From NCBI RefSeq assembly GCF_900101045.1, contig NZ_FNFN01000005.1, positions 186,001 through 250,000 of the forward strand: a DNA stretch of 64,000 bases. Direction: 5' to 3'. Source of the stretch: Nocardioides sp. YR527. Lineage in GTDB: Bacteria; Actinomycetota; Actinomycetes; Propionibacteriales; Nocardioidaceae. The notes under the pieces are model-generated. The model did not search any database. It was not told where the DNA came from and saw only the letters and a program-made list of their open reading frames with translations. Positions 11,418-21,862 of the stretch are shown here, piece after piece. How positions within the stretch are numbered: position 1 is the first letter of the stretch; each line of letters starts with the position of its first letter. The translations under genes and the position numbers were made by a program.

Positions 11418-14317
11418 ACACGACGTCCCACCGCCTCACGGACGGCGGCCGCATCGACCGATCGACCCGTCTCGCCTTCAGCGTCGACGGCCAGGAGTAC
11501 GCCGGCCACGCCGGTGACACCCTCGCCTCGGCACTGATCGCCAACGGCGTGCTCGAGTGCGGTCCCTCGCTCTACCGGCAGCGCCCCCGTGGCGTACTCG
11601 CCGCCGGGCTCGAGGAGTCCAACGCGCTGGTCAAGGTCCGGCGTCCCGGCGACTCGGTCGACGAGTCGATGCTCCCGGCCACGACCGTCGAGCTCGTCGA
11701 CGGGCTCCGGGCCGACTACCTCAGCGGCCTCGGCGATCTCGACCCCGGCAACGACACCGCGGTCTACGACAAGAAGTACGTCCACACCGACGTCCTCGTC
11801 ATCGGCGCCGGCCCCGCCGGGCTCGCCGCGGCGCGCACCGCCGCCGCCACCGGCGCCCGGGTGATCATCGTCGACGACCAGCCCGAGCTCGGCGGGTCCC
11901 TCCTCTCCACCCGAGCCCTCACGATCGACGGCGTCGACAGCGACACCTGGCTGCGCGATGTCACCGAGGAGCTCGCGGCAGCCGCCGAGGTCACGGTCCT
12001 TACCCGGACCAACGCCTTCGGCAGCTACGACGCCAACTACGTGATCGCCCTCGAGAGCCGGCTGGACCACCTCGACGCGTCCGCCAAGGAGGCCCTCGCC
12101 GGTCTGTCGCGACAGCGGCTGTGGCACATCCGGGCCCAGCAGGTCGTCGTCGCCACCGGTGCGCACGAGCGCCCGCTCGTGTTCGGCAACAACGACCGCC
12201 CCGGCGTCATGCTCGCCTCCGCGGTCCGCACCTACCTGAACCGCTACGGCGTGGCCGCGGGCTCCGACGTCCTGCTCGCCACCACGAACGACAGCGCCTA
12301 CGAGGTCGCCGCCGACCTGTCCGCCGCCGGAGTCCGGGTGGCGGCCGTCGTCGACGCCCGCGGCGAGCGGTCCGAGGCCGCCCGTCGTGCCGAGGAGGCC
12401 GGCATCGAGGTCGTCCTCGGCTCCGCCGTCCTCGACACCGCCGGGGACCCGCGGGTCACCTCCGCGACGGTGTCTGCGATCGACGCCGGTGGCGCCGCGG
12501 TCGGCGAGCGGCGACAGATCGCCTGCGACGTCGTCGCCGTCGCCGGCGGCTGGAGCCCCGTGGTCCACCTGCACAGCCAGCGGCAGGGCAAGGTCCGCTG
12601 GGACGAGGACCTGGCCGGGTTCGTCCCGGCCGGCGATGTCGCCGGCCAGCAGGTCGTGGGGTCCGCCCGCGGCAGCTACACCCTCGACGCGTGCCTCGCC
12701 GAAGGACGGCATGCAGCGGCGACGGCGCTGCTCGCCACGGGCTTCGCCGGCGAGGCCCCGGCCGGGCCGCTCCCGGCAGCGACGGGTGACGGCACGACCC
12801 GCGCTCTGTGGCTCGCCGCCGAGGAGGGCGTACCGCTGGACGACCTGGTCGACCACTTCGTCGACTTCCAGCGCGACCAGACCGTGCACGACGTGCTCCG
12901 GGCGACCGGCGCCGGCATGCGCAGCGTCGAGCACATCAAGCGCTACACCTCGATCAGCACCGCCAACGACCAGGGCAAGACCTCAGGGGTCAACGCCATC
13001 GGGGTCATCGCGGCCGCCCTCAACGACGGGCGCAGCCCCGGTGAGATCGGCACGACGACGTACCGGGCGCCGTACGCTCCGATCCCGTTCGTCGCGCTCG
13101 CCGGTCGCGAGCGGGGCGACCTCTTCGACCCCGCCCGGCTGACCTCGATCCACCCCTGGCACGTCGCGCAGGGTGCCGAGATGGAGATCGTCGGCCAGTG
13201 GCTGCGGCCGTGGTACTACCCGCAGGCCGGCGAGTCGCTCGACGAGGCCGTGCTCCGCGAGTGCGCCGCGGTCCGCGAGTCCGTCGGCATGATGGACGCG
13301 ACCACCCTGGGCAAGATCGAGGTGTGGGGGAGCGAGGCCGGTGAGTTCCTCAACCGGATCTACACCAACGCCTTCAAGAAGCTCGCCCCCGGATCCGCCC
13401 GCTACGGCGTCATGTGCACGCCCGACGGGATGATGTTCGACGACGGCGTCACGCTCCGCATCGACGAGGGCCGCTACTTCATGACGACGACCACCGGCGG
13501 GGCCGCCAAGGTCCTCGACTGGCTCGAGGAGTGGCACCAGACCGAGTGGCCGACCATGGACGTCAGCTTCACCTCGGTCACCGAGCAGTGGGCCACCGTC
13601 GCCGTCGTCGGCCCGAAGTCACGTGAGGTGATCGCCCGGATCGCCCCGGACCTCGACGTCAGCAACGACGCGTTCGGTTTCATGACGTTCCGGGAGACGA
13701 CGCTCGCCTCGGGCATCCCGGCGCGGGTGTGCCGGATCTCCTTCTCCGGCGAGCTCGCCTTCGAGGTCAACGTCGAGACCTGGTTCGGTCAGCAGGTGTG
13801 GGAGGAGATCCACGCCGCCGGCCAGGACTGGGACATCACCCCGTACGGCACCGAGACCATGCACGTCCTCCGCGCGGAGAAGGGCTACCCGATCGTCGGT
13901 CAGGACACCGACGGGACGGTCACGCCCCAGGACGCGGGCATGGAGTGGATCGTCTCCAAGGCGAAGGACTTCGTCGGCAAGCGGTCCTACCAGCGGGCCG
14001 ACACCTCCCGCACCGACCGCAAGCACCTCGTCTCGGTGCTGCCCGTCGACAAGTCCTTCAGGTTGCCCGAGGGCACCCAGCTGGTCGAGGCCGGTACGCC
14101 GATCACCCCTGCCGAGGGACCGGTCCCGATGCTCGGGCACGTGACCTCGAGCTACCACAGCGCCGCGCTAGGACGCTCGTTCGCGCTGGCACTCATCAAG
14201 GATGGCCGCAACCGCATCGGCCAGACCCTCGTCGCGCCGGTCGGGGACCGACTGGTCGACGTCGTCGTCGCTGAAACCGTCCTCTACGACCCGGAAGGAA
14301 CCCGTCGCGATGGTTGA
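11414..14317 (+). CDS. soxA: Sarcosine oxidase alpha subunit
   Basis: SoxA (967 residues) has three parts: an N-terminal ferredoxin-like 2Fe-2S-type fold ('[20 protein letters not shown]', without the cluster cysteines), a central NAD-binding pyridine-nucleotide oxidoreductase domain ('[18 protein letters not shown]'), and a C-terminal GcvT-like folate domain from about residue 590 ('[18 protein letters not shown]', '[11 protein letters not shown]'). The folate domain converts the iminium product to 5,10-methylene-tetrahydrofolate. GTG 11414 overlaps the soxD stop, with GGAGAC just upstream. The end overlaps soxG by 8 bases. Length is normal for the family. Confidence 0.95.
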   Translation: MNTTSHRLTDGGRIDRSTRLAFSVDGQEYAGHAGDTLASALIANGVLECGPSLYRQRPRGVLAAGLEESNALVKVRRPGDSVDESMLPATTVELVDGLRADYLSGLGDLDPGNDTAVYDKKYVHTDVLVIGAGPAGLAAARTAAATGARVIIVDDQPELGGSLLSTRALTIDGVDSDTWLRDVTEELAAAAEVTVLTRTNAFGSYDANYVIALESRLDHLDASAKEALAGLSRQRLWHIRAQQVVVATGAHERPLVFGNNDRPGVMLASAVRTYLNRYGVAAGSDVLLATTNDSAYEVAADLSAAGVRVAAVVDARGERSEAARRAEEAGIEVVLGSAVLDTAGDPRVTSATVSAIDAGGAAVGERRQIACDVVAVAGGWSPVVHLHSQRQGKVRWDEDLAGFVPAGDVAGQQVVGSARGSYTLDACLAEGRHAAATALLATGFAGEAPAGPLPAATGDGTTRALWLAAEEGVPLDDLVDHFVDFQRDQTVHDVLRATGAGMRSVEHIKRYTSISTANDQGKTSGVNAIGVIAAALNDGRSPGEIGTTTYRAPYAPIPFVALAGRERGDLFDPARLTSIHPWHVAQGAEMEIVGQWLRPWYYPQAGESLDEAVLRECAAVRESVGMMDATTLGKIEVWGSEAGEFLNRIYTNAFKKLAPGSARYGVMCTPDGMMFDDGVTLRIDEGRYFMTTTTGGAAKVLDWLEEWHQTEWPTMDVSFTSVTEQWATVAVVGPKSREVIARIAPDLDVSNDAFGFMTFRETTLASGIPARVCRISFSGELAFEVNVETWFGQQVWEEIHAAGQDWDITPYGTETMHVLRAEKGYPIVGQDTDGTVTPQDAGMEWIVSKAKDFVGKRSYQRADTSRTDRKHLVSVLPVDKSFRLPEGTQLVEAGTPITPAEGPVPMLGHVTSSYHSAALGRSFALALIKDGRNRIGQTLVAPVGDRLVDVVVAETVLYDPEGTRRDG

Positions 14318-14942
14318 GACCATGATCGAACCGATCGACAAGAAGACCTCGGATCTGCGCGTCAGCCCAGCCCAGCACCTGCACGGCGACTTCCTCGTCG
14401 CCGGTGTCACGGGAGCCTTCGGGGTGCGGGTGCGCGAGGAGCAGTTCCTCACCATGGTGAGCCTGCGGGTGCCGGTCGGCTCGGCCGACAGGGACCGCCT
14501 GGCCCAGATCCTCGGCGCCGAGCTCCCCGCCCGCTGCGGTGAGGTCGCCACCGGCCACGACGTGGTCGTGATGTGGCTCTCGCCCGACGAGTACCTGGTC
14601 ATCTCGCAGAGCGTGGCCGGCTCGACCTTGGCCTCCTACCTGCGCGCGGGCGTGTCCGAGGGTGCTGCCGCGGTCGTCGACCTCTCGGCCAACCGCACCA
14701 CCCTCCGGCTCGAGGGCCCCTCGGCGCAGGCGGTCCTGGAGAAGGGCTGCCCGCTCGACCTGCACCCGAGGACCTTCGCCACCGGCACGGCGTTCGCCAC
14801 CAACATCGGTCGTGTCCCGGTGCTGCTGTGGAAGGTCGACACCGACTCCTACCGGATCCTGCCGCGGGCGTCGTACGCTGACTACCTGGGCCGCTGGCTG
14901 ATCGACGCCATGGCCGAGTTCAAGGTGCTGGGATCCGGCTGA
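14310..14942 (+). CDS. soxG: Sarcosine oxidase gamma subunit
   Basis: SoxG (210 residues) is the fourth subunit of heterotetrameric sarcosine oxidase, a GcvT-like fold without known catalytic residues. Typical segments are '[11 protein letters not shown]', '[18 protein letters not shown]' and '[11 protein letters not shown]'. ATG 14310 lies within the last codons of soxA and is preceded by GGAAGGAA. The final TGA overlaps the ATG of sdaA. Confidence 0.93.
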   Translation: MVETMIEPIDKKTSDLRVSPAQHLHGDFLVAGVTGAFGVRVREEQFLTMVSLRVPVGSADRDRLAQILGAELPARCGEVATGHDVVVMWLSPDEYLVISQSVAGSTLASYLRAGVSEGAAAVVDLSANRTTLRLEGPSAQAVLEKGCPLDLHPRTFATGTAFATNIGRVPVLLWKVDTDSYRILPRASYADYLGRWLIDAMAEFKVLGSG

Positions 14943-16315
14943 TGGCTCTGAGCGTGTTCGACATGTTCTCCGTCGGCATCGGGCCGTCGTCCTCCCATAC
15001 GGTCGGCCCGATGCGAGCGGCGGTGCAGTTCACCGACGCACTCAAGGCTGGTTCGAGGCTCGACGCCGTCGCCCGGGTCCAGGTGGAGCTGTTCGGCTCC
15101 CTCGGTGCCACCGGCCACGGGCACGGCTCCGACAAGGCGGTCATCCTCGGTCTCGAGGGCAACCGGCCCGAGACCGTCGACACGGACAACGCCGACGCCC
15201 GGGTGGCCGAGGTCCGTGCCTCCCGGCGGCTGCGGCTCGCCGGCGCCCGAGACATCGAGCTCGACGCCGACGACGTCGTCATGCACCGCACCCGCACCCT
15301 CCCCGCCCACCCGAACGGCATGGTCTTCCGGGCCTTCGGTGCCACGGGGGAGGTGCTCCAGGAGAGCACCTACTACTCGGTCGGCGGCGGCTTCGTCGTG
15401 GACGAGGACGCAGCCGGCGCCGACCGGATCGTCGAGGACGCGACCCCGATCCCGTACCCGTTCACCACCGGCGCGGAGCTGCTCGCGGTCTGCGCCGAGT
15501 CGGGCAAGCGGATCAGCGACGTCATGATGGCCAACGAGCTGGCGTGGCGTACGGAGGACGAGGTGCGCCACGAGCTGCTGCACATCTGGTCGGTCATGCA
15601 GGAGTGCGTGCACAACGGGTGCACCCGCGTCGAACCCACGCTCCCCGGCGGACTGAAGGTCCCTCGTCGAGCCCCCGGCCTGTACGCCCATCTGCACGCC
15701 TCCACGGACGAGACCGACCCGCTCCGGGCGATGGACTGGGTCAACCTCTTCGCGCTGGCCGTCAACGAGGAGAACGCCTCGGGTGGCCGGATCGTGACCG
15801 CTCCGACCAACGGCGCCGCGGGCATCGTCCCGGCCGTGCTCCACTACTACGAGAAGTTCGTGCCCAGCGCCGACGAGGACGGGATCGTGAGGTTCCTGCT
15901 CGCCGCCGCGGCGATCGGGATCCTGTTCAAGATCAACGCGTCGATCTCCGGAGCCGAGGTCGGCTGCCAGGGCGAGGTCGGCTCGGCCTGCGCGATGGCA
16001 GCCGGCGCCCTGTGCGAGGTGCTCGGTGGCACCCCGGAGCAGGTCGAGAACGCGGCCGAGATCGGGATCGAGCACAACCTCGGGCTCACCTGCGACCCCG
16101 TCGGCGGGCTGGTGCAGATCCCCTGCATCGAGCGCAACGCCATCGCCAGCAACAAGGCCATCAATGCCGCCCGCATCGCCGCCCGCGGCGACGGCAGCCA
16201 CCGGGTCTCCCTCGACGCCGCGATCAAGACCATGCGCGAGACCGGGGCCGACATGAAGATCAAGTACAAGGAGACCTCCCGCGGAGGCCTCGCCGTCAAC
16301 GTCATCGAATGCTGA
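14942..16315 (+). CDS. sdaA: L-serine ammonia-lyase, iron-sulfur type, single chain
   Basis: SdaA (457 residues) deaminates L-serine to pyruvate with a [4Fe-4S] cluster. It is the fused beta-alpha form: an N-terminal domain opening '[20 protein letters not shown]' and a C-terminal catalytic domain. The cluster cysteines are those in 'SACAMAAGA', 'LTCDPVGG' and 'IPCIERNA'. Placed directly after soxG with a shared base, it completes the route from betaine carbon to central metabolism. The reaction passes through 2-aminoacrylate, which may explain the RidA-family gene at 28013. Confidence 0.95.
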   Translation: MALSVFDMFSVGIGPSSSHTVGPMRAAVQFTDALKAGSRLDAVARVQVELFGSLGATGHGHGSDKAVILGLEGNRPETVDTDNADARVAEVRASRRLRLAGARDIELDADDVVMHRTRTLPAHPNGMVFRAFGATGEVLQESTYYSVGGGFVVDEDAAGADRIVEDATPIPYPFTTGAELLAVCAESGKRISDVMMANELAWRTEDEVRHELLHIWSVMQECVHNGCTRVEPTLPGGLKVPRRAPGLYAHLHASTDETDPLRAMDWVNLFALAVNEENASGGRIVTAPTNGAAGIVPAVLHYYEKFVPSADEDGIVRFLLAAAAIGILFKINASISGAEVGCQGEVGSACAMAAGALCEVLGGTPEQVENAAEIGIEHNLGLTCDPVGGLVQIPCIERNAIASNKAINAARIAARGDGSHRVSLDAAIKTMRETGADMKIKYKETSRGGLAVNVIEC

Positions 16316-16339
16316 CGGTCCCGCGAGAAGGAGAAGTGG

Positions 16340-17227
16340 ATGACCACCACCGCAGCAAGGATCGACGGCAAGCGCGTCGCCGCTGATCTGAAGGCCGGGC
16401 TCGCCGTGCGGGTGAAGGCACTGCACGAGGCCGGGATCGACCCCGGTCTCGGCACCATCCTCGTCGGCGCCGACCCCGGCTCCCACTCCTACGTCGCGGG
16501 CAAGCACCGCGACTGTGCGGAGGTCGGCATCGCCTCGATCCGGATCGAGCTCCCCGCCAGTGCCTCGCAGGCCGAGATCGAGGCCGCGGTGCGGCAGCTC
16601 AACGACGACCCGGCCTGCACCGGCTTCATCGTCCAGCTGCCGCTGCCGCCCCATGTCGACACCCACCGGGTCCTGGAGCTCATCGACCCGGACAAGGACG
16701 CCGACGGTCTCCACCCCACCAACCTCGGCAAGCTCGTGCTCGGCACCCCGGCGCCGCTGCCGTGCACGCCGCGCGGGATCATCGAGCTGCTGCGGCAGCA
16801 CGACGTGCCGATCACCGGCCAGCGGTTCTGCATCATCGGCTGCGGCCTGACCGTGGGCAGGCCGCTCGGGCTCATGCTCACCCGTCCCACCGAGCACGCC
16901 ACCGTCACGCTGTGCAATATCGAGACCCGTGACGTCGCCGCCCACGCCCGGGCCTCGGACGTCATCGTCGCCGCGGCGGGCGTCGCCCACCTGGTCAAGC
17001 CCGACTGGGTCAGCCCGGGGGCCACCGTCCTCTCCGTCGGCATCACCCGCACCATCGAGGGCATCCTCGGCGACGTCGACCCGAACGTGGACGTCGTCGC
17101 TGGGAAGATGACCGGTGCCACCGGTGGCGTCGGACCGATGACCCGCGCCATGCTGCTGACCAACATCGTCGAGATCGCCGAACAGCAGCTGGCTGCCAGG
17201 GAGGCGACCGCCGGGGCGCTGACATGA
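16340..17227 (+). CDS. folD: Methylenetetrahydrofolate dehydrogenase / methenyltetrahydrofolate cyclohydrolase
   Basis: FolD (295 residues) oxidises 5,10-methylene-tetrahydrofolate with NADP and hydrolyses the product to 10-formyl-tetrahydrofolate. Hallmarks are '[15 protein letters not shown]' with the catalytic Tyr-x3-Lys, '[13 protein letters not shown]', '[11 protein letters not shown]' and '[11 protein letters not shown]'. GAGAAGGAG precedes ATG 16340. Its end overlaps folP by four bases. In this operon it moves the methylene-folate left over by GlyA towards PurU and formate. Confidence 0.95.
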   Translation: MTTTAARIDGKRVAADLKAGLAVRVKALHEAGIDPGLGTILVGADPGSHSYVAGKHRDCAEVGIASIRIELPASASQAEIEAAVRQLNDDPACTGFIVQLPLPPHVDTHRVLELIDPDKDADGLHPTNLGKLVLGTPAPLPCTPRGIIELLRQHDVPITGQRFCIIGCGLTVGRPLGLMLTRPTEHATVTLCNIETRDVAAHARASDVIVAAAGVAHLVKPDWVSPGATVLSVGITRTIEGILGDVDPNVDVVAGKMTGATGGVGPMTRAMLLTNIVEIAEQQLAAREATAGALT

Positions 17228-18081
17228 CCGCTCGTTGCCAGGTGATGGGCATCATCAACGTCACCCCCGACTCCTTCTCCGACGGCGGCAGGTTCCTCGA
17301 GGTCGATGCCGCGGTACGCCGGGGGTTCGAGCTCATGCGTGACGGCGCCGACCTCCTCGACGTCGGCGGCGAGTCCACCCGCCCCGGCGCCCAGCGGGTC
17401 AGCGAGGCCGACGAGCTCGCCCGCGTGGTCCCGGTGGTCGAGGCACTGTCCCGGGGCGGCTTCCCGGTCTCGGTCGACACCATGCGCGCCTCGGTCGCCC
17501 AGCGCGCCGTCGAGGCCGGTGCCGTCATCGTCAACGACGTCTCCGGCGGCCTCGCCGACCCCGGGATGCTGCCGTTCCTCGCCGAGGCGGACGTCACCTG
17601 CGTACTCATGCACTGGCGGGCGCACTCCACCCGGATGGACGACTACTGCTTCTACGACTCGGTCGTCGACGACGTCTGCACCGAGCTGCGTGACCGGGTC
17701 GACTCCGCGCTCGCCGCAGGCGTACGCCCCGAGCGCATCATCCTCGATCCCGGCCTGGGATTCGCGAAGACCGCCGCCCAGTCCTGGGAGCTGCTCTCGG
17801 CGCTCCCGGCGCTGCACGGTCTCGGATTCCCGCTCCTCGTCGGAGCCTCCCGCAAGCGGTTCCTCGCCGAGGCGGCGGCGTACGGAAGGCGTGAGTCGGA
17901 CGTCCCGGCCGACCGGGACGAGGCATCGGACGCGGTGGCGGCCATCGCCGCGGCGGAAGGCGCCTGGGGCGTACGCGTCCACTCGGTCTCCGGCGCCGCG
18001 GCCGCCTCCCGGGTGGCAGCGCGCCTGCGTGGACCGACGGTGGCGGTGGATCTGGTCGGCGCCCGGGCAGCGAAGCGATGA
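17224..18081 (+). CDS. folP: Dihydropteroate synthase
   Basis: FolP (285 residues) joins 6-hydroxymethyl-7,8-dihydropterin pyrophosphate to p-aminobenzoate to make dihydropteroate. Signatures are '[16 protein letters not shown]' at the N-terminus and '[12 protein letters not shown]'. '[10 protein letters not shown]' and '[11 protein letters not shown]' supply pterin and phosphate-binding residues. It is coupled to folD (ATGA) and to the next gene (ATGA). A folate-synthesis gene inside a demethylation operon suggests that methyl catabolism is matched by a larger folate pool; this is inference, and a housekeeping folP may exist elsewhere. Confidence 0.93.
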   Translation: MTARCQVMGIINVTPDSFSDGGRFLEVDAAVRRGFELMRDGADLLDVGGESTRPGAQRVSEADELARVVPVVEALSRGGFPVSVDTMRASVAQRAVEAGAVIVNDVSGGLADPGMLPFLAEADVTCVLMHWRAHSTRMDDYCFYDSVVDDVCTELRDRVDSALAAGVRPERIILDPGLGFAKTAAQSWELLSALPALHGLGFPLLVGASRKRFLAEAAAYGRRESDVPADRDEASDAVAAIAAAEGAWGVRVHSVSGAAAASRVAARLRGPTVAVDLVGARAAKR

Positions 18082-18932
18082 GCCGTCGCTCCGATGCCGC
18101 GGTCGTACGTCGCCTGCTGCTCGCGGCTCGCTACGAGGTCCTGCCCACCGCGAGGATCGAGGAGGTCGTCACCACCTCCCTCCCCGTAGGCCGGACCGTC
18201 ACCGTGACCGCCTCCCCGGCCAAGGGCCTGGAGGCGACCGTGGACCTGTCGATCCGGCTCGCGGAGCACGGCTACGACGTCGTGCCTCACCTCGCCGCGC
18301 GGATGGTCTCGAGCCGGGCCGAGCTCGCCGAGATCACCGCTCGGCTCAAGGCGGCCGGCATCGGGAAGATCTTCGTGCCGGCAGGTGACGCGGAGCGACC
18401 GGGTGAGTTCCCCGGCGCGCTGGAGCTCCTCGAGGCGCTCGTCGACCTCGGTGACCCGTTCGGCCACGTCGGGGTCGCCGGCTACCCGGAGGACCATCCG
18501 ACGATCATCCACGACCGCCTGGTCCAGGCGATGTGGGACAAGCGCCACCACGCGACCGAGATCGTCAGCAACCTCACCTTCGACCCCGCCGCCCTCACCG
18601 ACTGGGTACGCCGCGTGCGCGCCCGAGGCGTCACGACCCCGATCCTCGTCGGGCTGCCGGGCCCGGTCGAGCGCGCCAAGCTCCTCACCATGGCGACCAA
18701 GATCGGGGTGGGGGAGTCGACGAGGTTCCTCGCCAAGAACACGGGCATGTTCGCGCGGATCGCCGCGCCCGGTGGGTTCTCGCCGGAGCGGTTCCTCACC
18801 CGGGCGGCCCCGGACCTGGACGGGCCGGAGGCCGTGGTATCCGGCCTGCATCTGTTCACCTTCAACCAGGTCGTCGAGACCGAGGCCTGGCGCCGCGACC
18901 TGCTGACCCGACTGGGCGGAGACCCACAGTGA
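18078..18932 (+). CDS. metF: Methylenetetrahydrofolate reductase-like protein
   Basis: A 284-residue TIM-barrel protein of the MTHFR/MetF family. Conserved pieces are 'VTASPAKGLEATVDLSIRL', 'VVPHLAARMV', 'GVAGYPEDHP' and the C-terminal 'GLHLFTFNQV'. MetF enzymes reduce 5,10-methylene- to 5-methyl-tetrahydrofolate. The sequence is noticeably divergent: the N-terminus lacks the usual 'SFEFFPPK' and has 'VTASPAKG' further in, so the direction, cofactor or even C1 substrate could differ. It overlaps folP and folC by four bases each. It may balance methyl- and methylene-folate during demethylation. Confidence 0.75.
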   Translation: MSRRSDAAVVRRLLLAARYEVLPTARIEEVVTTSLPVGRTVTVTASPAKGLEATVDLSIRLAEHGYDVVPHLAARMVSSRAELAEITARLKAAGIGKIFVPAGDAERPGEFPGALELLEALVDLGDPFGHVGVAGYPEDHPTIIHDRLVQAMWDKRHHATEIVSNLTFDPAALTDWVRRVRARGVTTPILVGLPGPVERAKLLTMATKIGVGESTRFLAKNTGMFARIAAPGGFSPERFLTRAAPDLDGPEAVVSGLHLFTFNQVVETEAWRRDLLTRLGGDPQ

Positions 18933-20248
18933 CGACCATCGACTTCGACCTCGACGTCGCCGAGGTGGAGCAGCGGCTCCTCGCCCGCTGGCCCGAGACC
19001 AGGATCGCCCCGTCCCTGGAGCGCATCCGGGCGGTGACGGATGCGCTCGGCCGGCCGCAGCACGGCTACCGGTCGATCCACATCACCGGGACCAACGGCA
19101 AGACGAGCACCGCTCGGATGGTGGAGGCGATCCTGCTCGAGCTGGGCTCGAGCGTCGGCAGGTTCACCAGTCCTCATCTGGCCGACATCCGGGAGCGGAT
19201 CAGCATCGGCGGCCGGCCGATCTCGCCCGACGGCTTCCTCCGGGCCTACCGGGACGTCGCACCGGCGGCCGAGGCCGTGGACCGGGAGAGTCCCACGCCG
19301 CTGTCGTTCTTCGAGATGACCGTCGCCATGGCCTACCGGGCTTTCTCGACCGCCGGCATCGACGTGGCGGCGGTCGAGGTCGGCATGGGCGGGATGTGGG
19401 ACGCGACCAACGTCATCGACGCCCCGGTCGCCGCGATCCTCCCCATCGGCCTCGACCACGTCGACCAGCTGGGCCCGACCAGGCTCGACATCGCCGCGGA
19501 GAAGGCCGGGATCATCAAGCCCGGAGCGCTGGCCGTGACGGCCAGGCAGACCCCCGAGGTGGAGCAGCTCCTGCGGGCGCACGCCGACGCGCATCTCGCC
19601 AGGCTCCTGGTCGCGGGGCGCGACTTCGGGCTGGGCGGCCGGCGAGCGTCCGGCGCGGGCCAGATCATCTCGGTGAACGGCCTCGCGGGTCACTACCCCG
19701 AGGTGCCGCTGTCCCTGCACGGCCGGCATCAGGCGCACAACGCCGTGCTCGCCGTCGCGAGCGTCGAGGCCCTCCTGGAAGAGGCGATCCCGCTGGACGT
19801 ACTGCGTCGGGCGCTGGGTTCGGCCCGGTCGCCGGGCCGGCTGGAGGTGCTGCCCGGAACCACCGCCGTGATCCTCGACGCCGCCCACAACCCCGACGGC
19901 GCCCGGGCCCTGGCGGCCGGCCTCTCCGACCTCGGCCCGCGTCCGACCGTCGCCGTGCTCGCCGCGATGGGCGACAAGGACCTCGCCGGCATGCTCGCCG
20001 CGCTCGAGCCCGTCGTGACCACGATGATCTGCACCCGGAACAGCAGCCCGCGGTCGCTGTCGTCCCGGGAGACCGCCGCCGCTGCGCGAGCGGTCCTCGG
20101 TGCGGACCGCGTCGTGGAGGTCGGCGACCTCGCCGACGCGCTCGTCGAGGCGACCGCGGCGGCCTCGACCCTCTCCACGGAGGCCCAGGTGCTGGTCACC
20201 GGCTCCGTCGTCACCGTGGGGGAGGCCCGCCGCCTGCTGGGCCTGTGA
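18929..20248 (+). CDS. folC: Folylpolyglutamate synthase / dihydrofolate synthase
   Basis: FolC (439 residues) adds glutamate to dihydropteroate and/or folates, retaining them in the cell and raising enzyme affinity. The P-loop-like 'HITGTNGKTSTARMVEAIL' is near residue 50. 'GMGGMWDATN' and 'EKAGIIKPG' are Mur-ligase-family motifs, and 'ILDAAHNPDGARAL' marks the C-terminal domain. GTG 18929 overlaps the metF-like stop (GTGA) and GGCGGAG lies upstream. It is the last gene of the glyA operon and is followed by a strong hairpin. Together with folP and pabAB it points to a dedicated folate supply. Confidence 0.93.
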   Translation: MTTIDFDLDVAEVEQRLLARWPETRIAPSLERIRAVTDALGRPQHGYRSIHITGTNGKTSTARMVEAILLELGSSVGRFTSPHLADIRERISIGGRPISPDGFLRAYRDVAPAAEAVDRESPTPLSFFEMTVAMAYRAFSTAGIDVAAVEVGMGGMWDATNVIDAPVAAILPIGLDHVDQLGPTRLDIAAEKAGIIKPGALAVTARQTPEVEQLLRAHADAHLARLLVAGRDFGLGGRRASGAGQIISVNGLAGHYPEVPLSLHGRHQAHNAVLAVASVEALLEEAIPLDVLRRALGSARSPGRLEVLPGTTAVILDAAHNPDGARALAAGLSDLGPRPTVAVLAAMGDKDLAGMLAALEPVVTTMICTRNSSPRSLSSRETAAAARAVLGADRVVEVGDLADALVEATAAASTLSTEAQVLVTGSVVTVGEARRLLGL

Positions 20249-20282
20249 CCGGCGGCTCGACCACGGCTGGTCGAGCCGCCGG
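20249..20282 (+). terminator. Terminator of the glyA-folC operon
   Basis: A perfect 15-bp inverted repeat, CCGGCGGCTCGACCA with TGGTCGAGCCGCCGG, around a CGGC loop starts immediately after the folC stop codon. No T-run follows, which is common in high-GC actinobacteria. Confidence 0.75.
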
Positions 20283-20349
20283 AGCCGCTATGCGAAGGCG
20301 TGTCGAGACCAAGACAGTCCCCTCGGCGCTCGGGTCGGCTGTGTTGGTC

Positions 20350-20387
20350 TCGAGCCGGAGTCGCTCGTTCCTCACGACTCCGGCTCG
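20350..20387 (-). terminator. Terminator of fdhA
   Basis: A perfect 14-bp inverted repeat, TCGAGCCGGAGTCG with CGACTCCGGCTCGA, and a 10-base loop lie 15 bases beyond the fdhA stop (minus strand). With the separate hairpin at 20249-20282 it insulates the two convergent transcripts. Confidence 0.7.
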
Positions 20388-20402
20388 ACCGGCGAGTGCG
20401 GC

Positions 20403-21614
20403 TCAGCGCACCATGCCGTGCGGGTCGATGACGTACTTGGTCGCCGCACCCTTGTCGAACGCGGCGTAGCTCTCCGGAGCCTCGTCGAGGCTGATCGCCT
20501 TGGCGTTGACGGCGTCGGCGATGTGGGCCTTGTCGGCGAGGATCAGGTTCATCAGCTGGCGGTTGTACTGCTTGACCGGGCACTGACCGGTCACGAAGGT
20601 GTGCGACTTGGCCCAGCCGAGGCCGAGTCGCACACCGATCTGCCCCTGCTTGGCGGCGTCGTCGACGGCGCCCGGGTCGCCGGTGACGTACAGGCCGGGG
20701 ATGCCGAGGGAGGCGCCCGCACGCGCGACGTCCATGATGTCGTTGAGGACGGTCGCAGGCTGCTCGGCGGCGTCGCGGCCGTGGCCACGGGCCTCGAACC
20801 CGACCGCGTCGATCGCCGCATCCACCTCCGGCTCGCCGAGGATGTCCGCGATGATGTCGGCCAGCGAGTCACCGGAGGACAGGTCCGCGGTCTCGCAGCC
20901 GAAGCTCGCGGCCTGCTTCAGCCGGTCCGCGTTCATGTCGCCGACGATGACGGTCGCGGCCCCGAGCAGCTGGGCCGAGTACGCCGCGGCGAGCCCGACC
21001 GGGCCCGCACCCGCCACGTAGACGGTGGACCCGGTGGTGACCCCCGCGGTGTAGGCGCCGTGGTAGCCGGTCGGGAAGATGTCGGAGAGCATCGTCAGGT
21101 CGAGGATCTTCTCCAGGGCCTGGTCCCGGTCGGGGAACTTCAGCAGGTTGAAGTCGGCGAACGGCACCATGACGTACTCCGCCTGGCCACCGATCCAGCC
21201 GCCCATGTCGACGTAGCCGTACGCCGCGCCGGCCCGTGCCGGGTTCACGTTGAGGCAGATGCCGGTCTTGCCCTCGTTGCACATGCGACAACGGCCGCAG
21301 GCGATGTTGAACGGGACCGAGCAGATGTCTCCGATCTCGTGGAAGAGGACGTCGTCGCCGATCTCGACGATCTCACCGGTGATCTCGTGACCGAGCGTCT
21401 GACCCACGGGTGCGGTCGTCCGGCCACGGACCATGTGCTGGTCGCTGCCGCAGATGTTGCTGGTCACGAGCTTGAGGATCACCGCGTGCGGCGCGGCGCG
21501 CTTGATGCCCAGGCCGCTGACGACGTCCTGGGGGAGCTCCAGCTTCGGGTACTCGATGGACTCGACGGCCACCTCGCCCGGCCCCTTGTAGACGACGACT
21601 CTGTTGTCTGCCAT
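20403..21614 (-). CDS. fdhA: Glutathione-independent formaldehyde dehydrogenase
   Basis: FdhA (403 residues) is a zinc medium-chain dehydrogenase that oxidises formaldehyde to formate with tightly bound NAD and no thiol cofactor. Catalytic zinc ligands are Cys55 in 'NICGSDQHM' and His76 in 'GHEITGE'. The structural zinc loop has Cys106, 109, 112 and 120 in 'CGRCRMCNEGKTGIC'. The long insert after the Rossmann motif ('VYVAGAGPVGLAAAYSAQLLG') is typical of this subclass. It removes the formaldehyde made by betaine monooxygenase. A GTTTC-N7-GAAAC site upstream, shared with the monooxygenase and the IclR gene, suggests co-regulation. Confidence 0.94.
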   Translation of the reverse strand: MADNRVVVYKGPGEVAVESIEYPKLELPQDVVSGLGIKRAAPHAVILKLVTSNICGSDQHMVRGRTTAPVGQTLGHEITGEIVEIGDDVLFHEIGDICSVPFNIACGRCRMCNEGKTGICLNVNPARAGAAYGYVDMGGWIGGQAEYVMVPFADFNLLKFPDRDQALEKILDLTMLSDIFPTGYHGAYTAGVTTGSTVYVAGAGPVGLAAAYSAQLLGAATVIVGDMNADRLKQAASFGCETADLSSGDSLADIIADILGEPEVDAAIDAVGFEARGHGRDAAEQPATVLNDIMDVARAGASLGIPGLYVTGDPGAVDDAAKQGQIGVRLGLGWAKSHTFVTGQCPVKQYNRQLMNLILADKAHIADAVNAKAISLDEAPESYAAFDKGAATKYVIDPHGMVR

Positions 21615-21672
21615 GGCGTCTCTTCTTCCTGCCCCCGGATGGGGGCGTCCGGCGTGATCAGGTTGCAGGGAT

Positions 21673-21689
21673 GTTTCTCATAGCGAAAC
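21673..21689. promoter_or_regulatory. Candidate IclR operator upstream of fdhA
   Basis: GTTTC-N7-GAAAC (extended to TGTTTC/GAAACA at 21672-21690) is an interrupted palindrome 59-75 bases upstream of the fdhA start. A third GAAAC follows at 21703-21707. The same 5-7-5 arrangement occurs at the start of the divergent iclR gene and downstream of the gbcA promoter, so it is probably bound by that IclR protein. Confidence 0.6.
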
Positions 21690-21839
21690 AAGAGCGCTAT
21701 ATGAAACAAACTAGACCGTCGACGGTGCCCGCATCAAGACCCTGGTCCGACTGATTTCAGGCCCTGTGCCGCGGTGCCTGGTTGCGCATGCCGCGCCGGA
21801 CCGGCGGTAGGCGGCGGCGAGGAGAATCTGCGTGGGAGG

Positions 21840-21862
21840 CATACTGTTTCAGCATGAGCAAC
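21840..21862 (+). promoter_or_regulatory. iclR promoter/operator at a leaderless start
   Basis: CATACT (21840-21845) is a plausible -10 box whose start point would fall 1-2 bases before ATG 21854, implying a leaderless mRNA; the only purine-rich stretch (GGGAGG, 21834-21839) is too far away for normal pairing. GTTTC-N7-GCAAC (21846-21862), one base from the regional IclR-type site, lies across the start codon, which fits autorepression. Confidence 0.5.

Noticed and set aside
14882..16990. A 702-codon open frame on the minus strand
   Set aside because: Antisense shadow of sdaA and folD, without recognisable domains.
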